64,000 nt of DNA from Hormiphora californensis (Eukaryota > Ctenophora > Tentaculata > Cydippida > Pleurobrachiidae), in contig CM035353.1 in the NCBI GenBank assembly GCA_020137815.1, forward strand, positions 4,331,210 to 4,395,209, given 5' to 3'. Shown in pieces: positions 63,711 through 64,000 of the stretch. Under the pieces are notes generated by a model. The model was not told where the DNA came from. It searched no databases and saw only the letters and a program-made list of their open reading frames with translations. The translations under genes were made by a program, and so were the position numbers. Position 1 is the first letter of the stretch. Each line of letters begins with the position of its first letter.

Positions 63711-64000
63711 TGATATGCGGCTAATAAACAATCAACCGATCCTTATTCTCTCCATAATTGGAGCGTACTGCAGAGTTATAAGACCGCAACTGATACTGAC
63801 AAATCAAAATAGCCGCCCTACTGAGCCACTGTAGAATATATAGTAATCCTCGCATATCACATCCGAAATATTATGAGTTAACCAGTCCCCCAAATCACAG
63901 GTCCTTATCACTCCAAAGTTTTGAACAGTGTCACCAGGCTGAGAGCCGGGCTGAACAGAAGATCCGAGCATGCAAGGATTATGTAGAGACATTGAAAATT
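63711..64000. other. No supported gene
   Basis: An open minus-strand frame (63992-63804) has no recognised motif. Confidence 0.35.

Overview
The window is eukaryotic nuclear DNA, most likely from a compact-intron invertebrate. Putative genes are split by short GT-AG introns (about 88 to 160 nt) with matching codon phase. The DNA is AT-leaning, and metazoan retroelements, hairpin MITEs and microsatellites fill much of it. A sponge or other early-branching animal is my best guess, but nothing here fixes the species. No rRNA, tRNA, CRISPR array or bacterial operon is visible.

Region by region: 0-3.2 kb holds exon and gag scraps. 4.5-5.6 kb has a small Ly6-like membrane protein and two unknown ORFs between 150-bp direct repeats. 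6.2-7.8 kb carries two broken copies of a TENT4/TRF4-like nucleotidyltransferase. 8.7-10.2 kb is a well-supported four-exon gene of unknown function. 11.1-12.6 kb is a convergent pair: the end of a coiled-coil (bZIP-like) gene and an acidic-protein gene. 12.6-14.1 kb holds a 1.35-kb near-perfect palindrome with a 4-bp target duplication and a 44-bp perfect palindrome. 14.6-17.1 kb has a long CT microsatellite, another nucleotidyltransferase C-terminus and a gypsy RT fragment. 17.7-23.8 kb is an array of about 1.8-kb units interrupted by a TUT/Cid1-like nucleotidyltransferase, a solo LTR and a captured pol fragment. 25.5-31.9 kb packs fragments of all these families on the minus strand. 33-37.6 kb carries two decayed, tandem glycoprotein-like genes of retroelement or viral origin. 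37.8-40.4 kb (plus strand) has a two-domain gene, a Ly6-like transmembrane exon set and further family fragments. 40.5-49.9 kb is mostly hairpin or foldback transposons and gene-poor DNA. 50.1-54.2 kb is a gypsy-type retroelement (minus strand: upstream ORF, Gag with four zinc knuckles, Pol cut off inside RT). 55.1-57.4 kb is the most intact copy of the convergent coiled-coil/acidic pair beside a zinc-finger ORF. 57.4-62.4 kb is a second, badly decayed gypsy-type element on the plus strand. The rest is sparse, with an inverted-repeat element at the end.

The main theme is repeated local duplication of a small set of fast-changing families: (a) TENT4-like and TUT-like nucleotidyltransferases; (b) acidic proteins ending in a conserved GAGWNR...RPLDPR tail; (c) proteins with a basic coiled coil; (d) a domain with a C-x-H...LLEC...GHP core; (e) small exons with an FRN..PEC pattern. 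They recur together, mostly broken, among palindromic inserts. This suggests a multigene cluster shuffled by transposition, or a composite mobile unit. I cannot tell from sequence alone whether these proteins work together.
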